From: Bacteroidota bacterium
GTDB lineage: Bacteria > Bacteroidota > Bacteroidia > Sphingobacteriales > Sphingobacteriaceae
Reading direction: 5' to 3'
DNA: 44,624 nt
Assembly (NCBI GenBank): GCA_013286985.1
Contig: JABDEQ010000013.1
Span: 109 to 44,732 of the forward strand
A program made the translations under genes and the position numbers. Shown here in pieces: positions 32,487-42,044 of this stretch. Within the stretch, counting starts at the first letter, position 1. Each line of letters starts with the position of its first letter. A model generated the notes under the pieces. That model was given only the letters and a program-made list of their open reading frames with translations, had not been told where the DNA came from and ran no database searches.

Positions 32487-33662
32487 CTATAACAATTCAA
32501 ATATGCCTGCTGCTCCCTGCCCTGTTCCAACACACATGGTAACCATACCATACTTTTTATCACGTCTTTTCAATTCGTTAAACAGCTGTACCGAAAGCTT
32601 TGCCCCCGTACAACCCAGCGGATGCCCTAATGCTATAGCACCTCCGTTTACATTTACAATATCCGGATTTAATTCCAATCCTTTTATAATGGCCAATGAT
32701 TGGGAAGCAAAGGCTTCATTTAATTCAATCAGGTCAATATCTTGTTGTTTCATGCCTGCCAGTTTCAACACTTTTGGAATAGCTACCAGCGGGCCTATCC
32801 CCATAATACGTGGAGGAACGCCCGCAACAGCATAATTTACCATGCGTGCAATGGGTGTAAGGTTATTTTGTTTCATAAACTTTTCGCTCACCACCATTAC
32901 AAATGCGGCACCATCACTGGTTTGTGATGAATTGCCTGCTGTAACAACGCCTTCTGCATTAAATACCGGCTTCAATTTGGCTAAAGCATCCAATGACGTA
33001 TCGGCACGAGGGCCTTCATCTGTATCCACTTTAAATTCTCTTTTTTTCTTTTTTCCGCTTTCATCAACATAAGTTTCTACAATGTTTACCGGAACAATCT
33101 CATCTTTAAACCTACCTTCTTTAATAGCGGCTATAGCTTTTTGATGAGAGTTATAGGCAAACTGATCCTGTTCTTCCCTGCTCACTTTATATTCGCTGGC
33201 AACAGCTTCGGCAGTAAGTCCCATCCCCCAGTAATAATCGGGGTGCGCCAAAGCAACGTCTGCATTTGGTACAACCCGCCAGCCGCCCATTGGCAGCAGG
33301 CTCATGCTCTCAACACCACCAGCTATAATACAATCAGAAATACCGCTATGTATTTTTGCTGCCGCGATAGCAATAGTTTCCAGGCCCGACGCACAGTAAC
33401 GGTTTACAGTCATCCCCGGAACTTTATCAGTATCCAAAGCAATTAATGATATTAAACGGGCAACATTTAAACCTTGTTCGGCTTCGGGAGTTGCGTTACC
33501 AACAATTACATCATCAATCTGCTCCTTGTCTACATTAGGAACAGAAGCTACCAAATGTTTAATAACATCGGCAGCAAGCGTATCAGGTCGTGTAAACCTT
33601 AATCCTCCTCTTGTTGCTTTTCCAACAGCGCTCCGGCTTGCAGCTACTATGTATGCGTTCAT
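32487..33662 (-). CDS. fadA: Acetyl-CoA C-acyltransferase (thiolase)
   Basis: 391 aa. Catalytic C90 in VNRYCASG, H347 in GHPLGCTG and C377 in CVGTGQG are all present. It cleaves 3-ketoacyl-CoA with CoA to acetyl-CoA and the shortened acyl-CoA. The KKKK-rich loop around residue 200 (DESGKKKKREF) is characteristic of Bacteroidota and FadA-type enzymes. It lies between the FadN gene and the ligase gene; together with FadN it completes each oxidation cycle. Confidence 0.95.
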   Translation of the reverse strand: MNAYIVAASRSAVGKATRGGLRFTRPDTLAADVIKHLVASVPNVDKEQIDDVIVGNATPEAEQGLNVARLISLIALDTDKVPGMTVNRYCASGLETIAIAAAKIHSGISDCIIAGGVESMSLLPMGGWRVVPNADVALAHPDYYWGMGLTAEAVASEYKVSREEQDQFAYNSHQKAIAAIKEGRFKDEIVPVNIVETYVDESGKKKKREFKVDTDEGPRADTSLDALAKLKPVFNAEGVVTAGNSSQTSDGAAFVMVVSEKFMKQNNLTPIARMVNYAVAGVPPRIMGIGPLVAIPKVLKLAGMKQQDIDLIELNEAFASQSLAIIKGLELNPDIVNVNGGAIALGHPLGCTGAKLSVQLFNELKRRDKKYGMVTMCVGTGQGAAGIFELL

Positions 33663-33692
33663 TTTATTTTTATTTTGTTAGAACCTGTAGCG

Positions 33693-33844
33693 AAGAACCA
33701 AGAAGAAAGAGTCAAGAATCAAGACCAGAAGTATTTCCAGCTGACTGTTCACTATGCTTTTCTATTTCTCTACTTTTGATCCTAGATTTTTAACTTTTAT
33801 TTATTTCTCAATTCTTGGTTCTTGAATCATGGTTCTTGATTCTC
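33693..33844. repeat. Heptamer-repeat spacer with inverted arms
   Basis: Left arm: five consecutive 7-mers AAGAACC, AAGAAGA, AAGAGTC, AAGAATC, AAGACCA (33693-33727). Right arm: AATTCTT, GGTTCTT, GAATCAT, GGTTCTT, GATTCTC (33810-33844), the same pattern on the other strand. The whole 197-bp gap between thiolase and fadN genes is occupied by this element, which could fold into a long imperfect hairpin. Shared period and consensus with 26759-26830. Confidence 0.75.
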
Positions 33845-33859
33845 AAATCCTCCCAACGA

Positions 33860-36241
33860 TCAATTTCTCAGCACTTTTCCGCCTGTTAAAATGGATTGTA
33901 TCCTTTCCAAAGTTTTCTTTTCCATACACAGGGATACAAAAGCTTCCCGCTCCAACCCCAGCAAATACTCTTCGTTTACAAGAGATGGCTGCGATAAATC
34001 CCCACCCGAGATTACATAAGCCAGTTTTTGAGATATTTTCACATCGTGTTCGCTAATGTAATTACCACTATACATGGTATTGGCACCCACATAACCCAGG
34101 CCAAGTGCCTGTTTACCCAGTACCCTGATGTCGCTTCGCGGTATGGGTTGTACGTAGCCTTCATCAGCAAGTTGTAAACACTGTTGTTTAGCTTCAGCTA
34201 ATAGCCTGTTTTGCGAAACAACTACTACATCGCGGCCCTTTTTCAGATAACCCAATTCAAAAGCCTCATAAGCGGAAGTGGATACCTTTGCCTGTCCAAT
34301 GGTTAAAAACCTGTCGCGGAAATTATTAAGCTCGATATCTCCATCCTGTAATTCGTCGGATAATCTTAAAGCAAACTCTTTTGTACCGCCGCCGCCGGGT
34401 ATTAAGCCGACACCAAATTCAACAAGGCCCATATACAATTCGGCATGGGCAACTACTTTATCGGCATGCAGGCATAACTCACACCCTCCGCCCAAAGCCA
34501 TTTGATGCGGGGCAGCCACCACCGGAATGGAGGAATACCTGATCCGCATCATCGTATTTTGGAAAGCTTTGATAACCATATTCAGCTCGTCAAACTCCTG
34601 TTCAACGGCCATCATAAATATCATTCCTACGTTGGCGCCAGCGCTAAAGTTGGCTCCTTCGTTTGATATTACCAATCCTTTATAACTTTTCTCGGCCAGC
34701 GCTATGGCTTTATTAATGCCTTCTATCACATCGCCACCTATGGTATTCATTTTGGTGTGAAACTCCAGGTTAAGTATACCATCGCCAATATCAGTAATGG
34801 TAGTACCGCTGTTTTTCCATATGGTATGTGTTGGGCGGATATTATCCAGCAATATAAAGCTCTCCGTTCCCGGGATTATCTTGTAGGTTTTAGATGGAAT
34901 ATCATAGAACAAACGTTTGCCACCCTCAACCTTGTAGAAACTTTTTGCACCGGAAGCAAGCATATCATAAACCCATTGCGCCGGTTTATTGTCGGCAGCC
35001 TCCATTAACTTCAAGGTATCTTCGGCACCAAGAGCATCCCATTTTTCAAAAGGGCCCATTTCCCAGCCAAAACCGGCGCTGGTAGCCGCATCTATCTTGT
35101 ATAATTCATCAGCAATTTCTGGTATGCGATTACTTGCATAGGCAAAAAGCTCGTAAAACGTAGCACGATAAAAATCACCCGCCTTATCTTTCGCTGCAAC
35201 GAGTATTTTAAGCCTGTCCTTTAAATTATCAACCGTTTTGGTAGTTTCAAGTGATGGAAATTTCACCTTTTGCGATGGCTTATATTCCAAAGTTTTTAAA
35301 TCAAGCGCAAAAAACTGGTTTACGCCATCTACCTTTTCCTTTTTATAAAAGCCCTGGTTGGTTTTGCTACCTAACCAGTTGTTTTTTGCCATCCCGGTAA
35401 CAAAATCAGGGATTTTAAATATTTCCCTTGCTTCGTCATTCGGTGCGTTTTCATAAAGACCATTGGCAACGTGGATCATGGTATCCAAACCTACCACATC
35501 GCTTGTACGAAAAGTAGCCGATTTTGGGTGACCGATAACCGGTCCCGTAAGTTTATCAACCTCCTCTACCGTCATCCCGGTTTTACTCACGTAGTTCAGC
35601 ACGCTCATTATGCTGAACACACCTACCCTGTTACCGATAAATGCCGGTGTATCTTTGGCTAACACCGTAGTTTTGCCTAGAAATTTTTCGCCAAACTCCA
35701 TCAGGAAATTGGTTACCTCGGACAAAGTATCTTTTGTTGGGATGACCTCGAGTAGTTTTAAATATCGTGGCGGATTAAAGAAATGACTTCCGCAGAAATG
35801 TTTCTTAAAATCATCGCTCCTGCCCTCAGCCATTAAATGAATTGGGATACCCGAAGTATTTGAGGTGATCAGCGTGCCTGCCTTACGGAATTTCTCCACA
35901 CTTTCGAATACTTTTTGTTTAATGTCGAGGCGTTCAACCACCACTTCTATTACCCAATCGCACTCGGCTATTTTGGGCATATCGTCGTCAAAATTACCCG
36001 TTGTTATGCGCTTAGCGAATGACTTGAGATAAATTGGCGATGGATTTGATTTCAAGGCAAAATCCAAGGCATCATTCACTATTTTGTTTCTGACTTTTTT
36101 ATCGTTTTCAGGTGCTTCTTTGGGTACAATATCCAATAGCAATACCTGCACCCCAATGTTTGCAAAATGGCAGGCAATACGGCTGCCCATTACACCTGAA
36201 CCCAGTACAGCTACCTTTTTTATTATTCGTTTGGCATCCAT
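33860..36241 (-). CDS. fadN: FadN-type 3-hydroxyacyl-CoA dehydrogenase / enoyl-CoA hydratase
   Basis: 793 aa bifunctional enzyme. N-terminal dehydrogenase first: NAD motif GSGVMG (14-19), S129, H153 in GSHFFNP, E165 and N204, followed by the C-terminal dehydrogenase domain up to about 440. The crotonase domain comes last (about 480-680), with both hydratase glutamates, E588 in GGGCEL and E608 in GLVEFGVG. This order is the reverse of E. coli FadB and equals Bacillus subtilis FadN (789 aa). It hydrates 2-enoyl-CoA and oxidises the 3-hydroxy product. fadN-fadA adjacency also matches the Bacillus fadNAE operon. Confidence 0.93.
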   Translation of the reverse strand: MDAKRIIKKVAVLGSGVMGSRIACHFANIGVQVLLLDIVPKEAPENDKKVRNKIVNDALDFALKSNPSPIYLKSFAKRITTGNFDDDMPKIAECDWVIEVVVERLDIKQKVFESVEKFRKAGTLITSNTSGIPIHLMAEGRSDDFKKHFCGSHFFNPPRYLKLLEVIPTKDTLSEVTNFLMEFGEKFLGKTTVLAKDTPAFIGNRVGVFSIMSVLNYVSKTGMTVEEVDKLTGPVIGHPKSATFRTSDVVGLDTMIHVANGLYENAPNDEAREIFKIPDFVTGMAKNNWLGSKTNQGFYKKEKVDGVNQFFALDLKTLEYKPSQKVKFPSLETTKTVDNLKDRLKILVAAKDKAGDFYRATFYELFAYASNRIPEIADELYKIDAATSAGFGWEMGPFEKWDALGAEDTLKLMEAADNKPAQWVYDMLASGAKSFYKVEGGKRLFYDIPSKTYKIIPGTESFILLDNIRPTHTIWKNSGTTITDIGDGILNLEFHTKMNTIGGDVIEGINKAIALAEKSYKGLVISNEGANFSAGANVGMIFMMAVEQEFDELNMVIKAFQNTMMRIRYSSIPVVAAPHQMALGGGCELCLHADKVVAHAELYMGLVEFGVGLIPGGGGTKEFALRLSDELQDGDIELNNFRDRFLTIGQAKVSTSAYEAFELGYLKKGRDVVVVSQNRLLAEAKQQCLQLADEGYVQPIPRSDIRVLGKQALGLGYVGANTMYSGNYISEHDVKISQKLAYVISGGDLSQPSLVNEEYLLGLEREAFVSLCMEKKTLERIQSILTGGKVLRN

Positions 36242-36463
36242 GCAAATACGTTATTTTAAATGGTTATAATATTCATTCCGCAAACAGACCTTAAAGTATT
36301 TAATGCCTTGTTGTTTATTCTGCCATCTTTGTAAAAAGCAGTTAGCCCCGAAATGATTTAATAATTGGTATTGGTTTATATTATAGCAAATATCCTTTTA
36401 AGGATGATTATATAAAGGTCCAAATGACGGAAACATTTGTCAATATTTCGGAACTTTGTTTTG

Positions 36464-36730
36464 TTATTTGTTTCCCGATAGCTCTGCAATCAAATTAATA
36501 TATTGCCTCATCGCATCTTCGGCAGTAACGCCTTTTAACTTTAACCAGGCATCATATTTTGCTTTGGCCACAAAGTCGAACATTCCCGGTGGATTATCGG
36601 TATTAACATCACCCTCCGTTGCTTGTTTATATAAACTGTAAATCTGTAGTAATATTTCGTTATCCGGACGTGAAGGCAGTTCTTTACTGTCTTTAACAGC
36701 CGCTTCAAAAACATCTTTTAGTTGAATCAT
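36464..36730 (-). CDS. Acyl-CoA-binding protein (ACBP)
   Basis: 88 aa, exactly the size of eukaryotic ACBP. Key family positions are visible: the YSLYKQATEGD segment (Y31/K35-type ligand residues), NPPGMFDFVAKAKYDAWLKLKG with the basic K before YDAW, and AMRQYINLIAEL at the end. It binds long-chain acyl-CoA in the cytoplasm, protecting and delivering it. ACBP is common in eukaryotes and sporadic in bacteria; placing it next to thioesterase and etf genes supports a role in oxidation. A 222-bp AT-rich gap precedes fadN (36242-36463), in which I see no clear promoter or terminator. Confidence 0.9.
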   Translation of the reverse strand: MIQLKDVFEAAVKDSKELPSRPDNEILLQIYSLYKQATEGDVNTDNPPGMFDFVAKAKYDAWLKLKGVTAEDAMRQYINLIAELSGNK

Positions 36731-36748
36731 TATTGTTTTATGTTGATA

Positions 36749-37192
36749 TTATAATTTAGGTGCTTCTTCAACAAAATCGCTGGTTTTATTGGCGCTCATA
36801 AAAAGTTCGCTCACATCTACCGGCAGCAGGCATAACTTGCGTTTCTCCATATCAATCCAGGCGCCATCTACATTAATAATAGCTGCCTTAACCCCATCGC
36901 TCCGATACATTTCGTGTTTTATCGACCAGCGCGAACCATCGACACGGGCCTTTGAAAGCTCGCAAGTGATTTTAATGGTATCATTTAAAATCACTTCGCG
37001 CAGGTAAAAAAGCTCTTCTCTGAACAATACAGGGCCAATTTTCTGTTCAAGCAGTAAAGCTGGTTTTAAACCTAATTGCTGCAGCATATTTAATCTGGCC
37101 TGGGCAGCAAAATCAGCATAAGCTGAATGGCGCAAGTGCTGGTTAGCATCAATTTGCGACCATAAAACCTGTCCTTCGTAATAGACGTTCAT
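36749..37192 (-). CDS. Hot-dog-fold acyl-CoA thioesterase (4HBT)
   Basis: 147 aa single hot-dog domain. The N-terminal VLWSQIDANQHLRHSAYADFAAQARLN carries the D-x3-H-x-N/R/H motif of 4HBT thioesterases (D17 region), though the usual HVNN is HLRH. It would hydrolyse acyl-CoA to free fatty acid and CoA, probably relieving CoA shortage during oxidation. It lies 8 bp after etfA and 18 bp before the ACBP gene, so it is co-transcribed with both. Confidence 0.82.
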   Translation of the reverse strand: MNVYYEGQVLWSQIDANQHLRHSAYADFAAQARLNMLQQLGLKPALLLEQKIGPVLFREELFYLREVILNDTIKITCELSKARVDGSRWSIKHEMYRSDGVKAAIINVDGAWIDMEKRKLCLLPVDVSELFMSANKTSDFVEEAPKL

Positions 37193-37200
37193 AATCCGAA

Positions 37201-38178
37201 CTATTTATGAGTTTCTTTGTACTTTTTTACCGCGGCTGTTAATTTGGGTAAAACTTCCATAGCATCACCGACCACGCCGTAATTGGCCGCCTTGAAAAAT
37301 GGAGCTTCCGGATCTTTATTAATTACAACAATAGTTTTTGATCCGTTAACCCCGGCCAAATGTTGAATAGCCCCCGAAATACCTACAGCGATATATAAAT
37401 TAGGCCGAATAGTTCCGCCTGTTTGCCCTACATGTTCGTGGTGCGGACGCCAATGCGAATCGGCAACCGGGCGTGAACAGGCAGTGGCAGCACCCAGTTC
37501 TTTAGCTAAATCTTCAATCAGTCCCCAGTTTTCGGGGCCTTTCATGCCGCGTCCGCCAGAAACAACCAGTTCAGCATCAGCAAGTGATACTTCGCCACTT
37601 ACTTTATTCACCTGTTTTACTTTTACGCCAAAATCTTTTTCATCAAAACTAACATCCAGCTTTTCAACTGTTGCCTTTCCCTCTCCCTTATTTAACTGAA
37701 ATGAGTTTGGCATTAATGTAATTACTTTTACATCACTCAAAATATTTACAAAAGCAAAGGCTTTCCCCGAGAATACAGCCTTTTTTATCACAAACCCTTT
37801 TTCAGTGTCAGGATACGATAATGCGCCTGCTACCAGGCCTGCTTTCAATTTAACCGCAACGCGCGGTGCAACGGCCCTGCCGTTAATATCGTGTAGTGCA
37901 ATAATAATCTTACTGCCTTCTTTTTCGGCGGCATTTATTAAAGCTTTAGCGTAAGCCCGGGCGTGCAATTCATCTAAGCGGGCATCGGCAACATGTAATA
38001 CTTTTTGCGCGCCATATTCACCTAAACTTTCCATTTCCGAATTTTGAGCATTACCCAAAATAACTGCTGTTACAGCGGTACCGCTTTGTTTGGCTATGTG
38101 CGAAGCATATTGAACGGCTTCAAAACTTTTCTTTTTTATAATTCCTTCGGTATGTTCTACCAATACTAATACAGACAT
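37201..38178 (-). CDS. etfA: Electron transfer flavoprotein alpha subunit
   Basis: 325 aa. The C-terminal FAD domain shows GRGMKGPENW, ACSRPVADSHWRPHHEHVGQTGG and YIAVGISGAIQHLAGV, the ETF-alpha signature, then INKDPEAPFF. It carries FAD and passes electrons from acyl-CoA dehydrogenase toward ETF-quinone oxidoreductase, which is not in this window. It pairs with EtfB 25 bp upstream. Confidence 0.95.
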   Translation of the reverse strand: MSVLVLVEHTEGIIKKKSFEAVQYASHIAKQSGTAVTAVILGNAQNSEMESLGEYGAQKVLHVADARLDELHARAYAKALINAAEKEGSKIIIALHDINGRAVAPRVAVKLKAGLVAGALSYPDTEKGFVIKKAVFSGKAFAFVNILSDVKVITLMPNSFQLNKGEGKATVEKLDVSFDEKDFGVKVKQVNKVSGEVSLADAELVVSGGRGMKGPENWGLIEDLAKELGAATACSRPVADSHWRPHHEHVGQTGGTIRPNLYIAVGISGAIQHLAGVNGSKTIVVINKDPEAPFFKAANYGVVGDAMEVLPKLTAAVKKYKETHK

Positions 38179-38203
38179 TTTTCGTTTTGATTTTTAGGGT
38201 AGA

Positions 38204-38947
38204 TTAAATAACTTTTGCTTCTGAATGCAGCAGTTCAACCAGCTCATCCATATTATCAGGATCAACCAGTTTAATACCCGCCTTAGCCGGAGGCATTTCG
38301 TAAGATAAAATTGCTGCCACAGCCGTAACCGCCGAAGGCGTAACCACTTTTAACGGACGGGTACGCGCTGCCATAATACCGCGCATATTAGGTATACGGG
38401 CTTCGGCCACACCTTTTTGGCATGCGATCACTACTGGCAAATTACAAGTATCTGTTTCTTCGCCACCCTCAATTTCACGGTTAACGGTAGCTACATTACC
38501 TTCAACCTGAATACCGGTAGCAAAGCCGATGTAATCCATATCGAGCAGTTCAGCAAGCATTACGCCGGTAGTACCGTTATTGTAATCGATAGATTCTTTA
38601 CCGCATAATATCAAATCATAACCTGTAGTTTTTACATATTCGGCAATGTAACTGGCAGTCTCATAGGCATCATTTGGCGCAGCATCTATGCGGATAGCTT
38701 CATCACCGCCCAGCGCCAGGCCTTTTCTGATAATGGGCTCTACGTCAGCTTTTCCTACAGTTATTAAATGCACATCGCTGGCCACGCCTGTTTCTTTTAA
38801 TTCTAAGGCGCGGATCAAAGCATACCATTCATCGTAAGGATTAATTATATAGGTTACACCATCGCCGCTAATGGCTGTGTTGTTATCTTTTAGTATAATT
38901 TTAGTACTGGTGTCGGGCACCTGGCTTATACACACTAATATTTTCAT
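38204..38947 (-). CDS. etfB: Electron transfer flavoprotein beta subunit
   Basis: 247 aa. ETF-beta markers: ISQVPDTSTKI, INPYDEWYALIRALELKE, GKESIDYNNGTTGVMLAELL and the C-terminal MRGIMAARTRPLKVV. It binds AMP and docks to acyl-CoA dehydrogenase. The upstream gap to the dehydrogenase gene is 78 bp and contains a GC hairpin. Confidence 0.95.
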   Translation of the reverse strand: MKILVCISQVPDTSTKIILKDNNTAISGDGVTYIINPYDEWYALIRALELKETGVASDVHLITVGKADVEPIIRKGLALGGDEAIRIDAAPNDAYETASYIAEYVKTTGYDLILCGKESIDYNNGTTGVMLAELLDMDYIGFATGIQVEGNVATVNREIEGGEETDTCNLPVVIACQKGVAEARIPNMRGIMAARTRPLKVVTPSAVTAVAAILSYEMPPAKAGIKLVDPDNMDELVELLHSEAKVI

Positions 38948-38977
38948 AAGGTATTTTTGTTTAACAAAGAAGAACTA

Positions 38978-38997
38978 CCCCGGCAAAAAAAGCCGGG
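38978..38997 (-). other. Intercistronic hairpin between fadE and etfB
   Basis: CCCGGC and GCCGGG with an eight-base A-rich (T-rich on the transcript) loop. There is no T-tract after the stem, so it is unlikely to terminate; it may tune the ratio of dehydrogenase to ETF. Confidence 0.4.
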
Positions 38998-39025
38998 ATA
39001 ATCCGAGGTCAGTATTAATGTCTGT

Positions 39026-40822
39026 TTAAAAACAATATTTATTTTCGGCAATTAGTTTAGCGGCAATATTTCTACGGGCCTGCGTAGTATTAAAGTCTTC
39101 GGTTTTGGTAAAGCGCCTTAATCCCATCAGCATCATTCGTAGTTCGTCGCCCTCGGCAAATGAATTTAATGCCTCTTTGCCTGATTTTAAAATGCGTTCG
39201 GCAGCTTCGCTAATATACACCCGCATGATATCCAATTGCTCTTTACAAGCCTCTTCACCTTTTATGCCAACCAGTTTTTCAACCCTTAGCTGTAATGATT
39301 CGCTCACATAAAGTTCAATCAGCATATCCGCCACGTTCATCAACACTTCCTGTTCTTTACCTAATTGGGCCATTAATTTTTGAACCGCCCCACCGGCAAC
39401 CATTAAAATTGCTTTTTTAAACCCGGTTATATATTTTTTCTCTTTAGTGAACAAGCCATCTTCTTCGCTAGCGTTAAAATCAGGAATGCTCATCAATTCA
39501 CCCGCAACTTTTTGCGCAGGGCCCATTAAGTCAAGTTCCCCTTTCATAGCACGCTTCAGCATCATGTCAACCGTTAGCATCCGGTTGATCTCATTGGTTC
39601 CTTCAAAAATCCGGTTGATCCTTGAATCGCGGTAAGCCCTATCCATCGGTGCTTCGGCGCTGAACCCCATACCTCCATAAATCTGCACGCCTTCGTCAAC
39701 AACATAATCCAGTGTTTCGGAAGCATGTACCTTAATAATAGCGGCCTCAATGGCATATTGTTCGGTACCTTTAAGCTTGGCTTTAATTGGATCCATGCCC
39801 CCTTCAATCAGCATATCGGTAGCTTCTTCCATATTCTGGCTGGCGCGATATATCGCAGCCTCCGAAGCATAGGTACGGATAGCCTGTTGAGCTAATTTAT
39901 AACGGATAGCACCATATTTGGAAATAGGTCTACCAAATTGCTCACGTTCATTTGCATATTTTACAGCTAAAGAAATAACATCCTTACTCGCCCCTACCGT
40001 GCCACCACCTAATTTAATACGGCCCAGATTTAAAATATTTACCGCTATCTTGAATCCGTTTTGACGTTCGGAAAGCAAATTTTCAACTGGTACTTTACAA
40101 TCATTAAAAAATACCTGGCGGGTTGAACTTCCCTTGATGCCCATTTTATGTTCTTCGGTATTCAATGAAAGTCCTTCAAAATCCTTTTCAACAATAAAGG
40201 CACTCAGGTTTTCATCGTTATCTATCTTGGCAAAAACAGTAAATATATCCGCAAACCCCGCGTTGGTGATCCACATTTTTTGACCAGTGATCAGATAATG
40301 TTTGCCATCTTCAGATAGTTTTGCCCGCGCCTTACCGGAATTTGCATCTGATCCGGCTCCCGGTTCGGTAAGACAGTACGCGCCTTTCCACTCGCCGCTT
40401 GCCAGTTTTGGAATATATTTTTGCTTTTGAGCATCATTACCATAATACAGAATAGGCAACGTACCTATCCCGGTATGAGCCGAAAAAGCCACAGAAAACG
40501 AGTGACCTGCACCCAATTTTTCGGTAACCAGCATTGACGTTTTAAAATCCTTACCAAAACCACCATACTCTTCCGGCACCGAAATACCTAATAAGCCAAG
40601 GTTCCCTGCTTCTTCCATTAAATGAGCCATCAGTCCTTCTTCCTGCTCGTCAATACGATTTAAGTTAGGCGTAACGTGTTGGGCTAAAAAATTTGTACAT
40701 GTTTCAGCTATCATCAACTGTTCTTCATTCCATTCTTCCGGAATGAAAATACTTTCAGCAGCTGTTTCCCTGATCAGAAACTCGCCCCCCTTTATAGCTT
40801 TTATAGATTCTGTGGTATTCAT
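39026..40822 (-). CDS. fadE: Acyl-CoA dehydrogenase, FadE/VLCAD type
   Basis: 598 aa, about 200 longer than short- and medium-chain enzymes because of a C-terminal helical extension like that of VLCAD and Bacillus FadE (594 aa). Motifs: AYCLTEPGAGSDA (148-160), WITNAG for FAD, IYGGMGFSAEAPMDRAYRD and catalytic E407 in FEGTNEINR. It introduces the trans-2 double bond and gives electrons to EtfAB encoded next. It heads the leftward fatty-acid operon, with a promoter and an AraC-type operator upstream and a leader of about 150 bases. Confidence 0.94.
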   Translation of the reverse strand: MNTTESIKAIKGGEFLIRETAAESIFIPEEWNEEQLMIAETCTNFLAQHVTPNLNRIDEQEEGLMAHLMEEAGNLGLLGISVPEEYGGFGKDFKTSMLVTEKLGAGHSFSVAFSAHTGIGTLPILYYGNDAQKQKYIPKLASGEWKGAYCLTEPGAGSDANSGKARAKLSEDGKHYLITGQKMWITNAGFADIFTVFAKIDNDENLSAFIVEKDFEGLSLNTEEHKMGIKGSSTRQVFFNDCKVPVENLLSERQNGFKIAVNILNLGRIKLGGGTVGASKDVISLAVKYANEREQFGRPISKYGAIRYKLAQQAIRTYASEAAIYRASQNMEEATDMLIEGGMDPIKAKLKGTEQYAIEAAIIKVHASETLDYVVDEGVQIYGGMGFSAEAPMDRAYRDSRINRIFEGTNEINRMLTVDMMLKRAMKGELDLMGPAQKVAGELMSIPDFNASEEDGLFTKEKKYITGFKKAILMVAGGAVQKLMAQLGKEQEVLMNVADMLIELYVSESLQLRVEKLVGIKGEEACKEQLDIMRVYISEAAERILKSGKEALNSFAEGDELRMMLMGLRRFTKTEDFNTTQARRNIAAKLIAENKYCF

Positions 40823-40974
40823 GATTATATTTAATTATGTTGGTCTTTTAATTTCATATTTAATAAACTCCAATGCACACAATTTAGTTATAGCATCATC
40901 AATTTATTTCTTTAGTATTTGTTAAGCGAAACCTGTTCAGATAGGAGGCTTAATTTTAAGTTTTATAATCAGGG

Positions 40975-41041
40975 TAAAATTAGATGCCTTTACGAGCCAA
41001 TAAAAGGGCTGCAATGCGGAGATATTAGTCAAAAAGTCGGA
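40975..41041 (-). promoter_or_regulatory. fadE promoter with AraC-type operator (copy 1)
   Basis: The 36-bp element at 41006-41041, read on the minus strand, begins TCCGACTT and includes TCTCCGCATT; its two TCCG words are 21 bp apart, two helical turns, as for AraC-family monomer sites. It is 34/36 identical to the copy at 42045-42080. The -7 element TAATTTTA (40982-40975) follows 23 bases after the operator. The spacing places the regulator just upstream of the polymerase, as for a class II activator. Confidence 0.8.
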
Positions 41042-41049
41042 AATAGAAT

Positions 41050-41937
41050 TTAATTTGCGGAAACAGTACGATAGTCGGACGGCGACATACCTGCATGCTT
41101 TTTAAAATACTTGCCAAATGAGGATTGATCCGGGAAGTGTATAGCCTCAGCTACGCGCGCGATGTTTATATCATGATTTCTTAGCAAAACTTTTGCTTCC
41201 AGCACTACAGCATCATCAATCCATTCACCGGCGGTTCTCCCGGTTACTTCTTTAATGGTTTCTGTCAAATGTTTAGGCGATACAAATAACGAATCGGCAT
41301 AATACTGCACGCTCCGGTGTTCTTTATAATGTTTAAAAACCATTTCCTGAAAAAGCATATTCAACTCCTGCTTGCGGGTCTGTTTGCCTTTTATAATTAA
41401 ATGCTGCTTCTCATAAACCGCCTGAACTTCATATAGTAACGACATCAAAATACTTCTCGAAATCTCAACGTGATATGGATGACCTTCTCTTTCAAGCTTT
41501 TGTTGTATAAGCAGATAGATCTCCAAAATCATTTTGGCATCTGCACTATCCAGGTATATCACCGGGATCGATGTATTCTTAAAATAACCGAATGACTCCA
41601 AAAAATGACTGTTAACATTATTTTCTGTTAAAAATGCCTTACTAAAAACTATAAAACGGCATAAAAAGTCGTCGCTGCTATTGTAAATTCTTAAAACGTG
41701 GAAAGGAGTTGCCAATAGCATAGCATCGGGCCGGGCCTCATAAACCTGCAAATTCACCTCCACCTGTGCGGTGCCACGGGTGCATATGCCAACAATATAA
41801 CCATCTGAACGGTAAGGGTATTCACTTAAGCTTAATAATTGTTTTTCATCAGCTACAAAAAAATCAGCCCCTGCGAGTTTATCGGCATACAGATAAGCAA
41901 ATTTCGAAAGGCTTAATTGTCCTATTTTTCTATTCAT
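41050..41937 (-). CDS. AraC-family transcription regulator
   Basis: 295 aa. N-terminal cupin-like sensing domain (GICTRGTAQVEVNLQVYEARPDAML, about 45-75) and C-terminal double helix-turn-helix: SVQYYADSLFVSPKHLTETIKEVTGRT (about 204-230) and NIARVAEAIHFPDQSSFGKYFKKHAGMSPSDYR (about 257-290). It is bracketed by two near-identical 36-bp elements, each upstream of a fatty-acid gene (fadE and fadL), so it is the likely regulator of both. The right-hand element lies 108 bp from its own start, so autoregulation is possible. The ligand is probably a fatty acid or acyl-CoA, by inference from targets only. Confidence 0.9.
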   Translation of the reverse strand: MNRKIGQLSLSKFAYLYADKLAGADFFVADEKQLLSLSEYPYRSDGYIVGICTRGTAQVEVNLQVYEARPDAMLLATPFHVLRIYNSSDDFLCRFIVFSKAFLTENNVNSHFLESFGYFKNTSIPVIYLDSADAKMILEIYLLIQQKLEREGHPYHVEISRSILMSLLYEVQAVYEKQHLIIKGKQTRKQELNMLFQEMVFKHYKEHRSVQYYADSLFVSPKHLTETIKEVTGRTAGEWIDDAVVLEAKVLLRNHDINIARVAEAIHFPDQSSFGKYFKKHAGMSPSDYRTVSAN

Positions 41938-42044
41938 AGCATTCCAATATATAATTTTTAACTGGCTTTTTTTGTTTGAATTTTAAAAAAACAGATACAC
42001 CTTGATTTCCTGTAGTTCAAAAATTGTCGCTTCACGAAAGATTA

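Noticed and set aside
36438..36457. Similarity between 36438-36457 and 28689-28708 (CAATATTTCG core)
   Set aside because: About 15 of 20 bases in AT-rich DNA; not enough for a shared regulator site.
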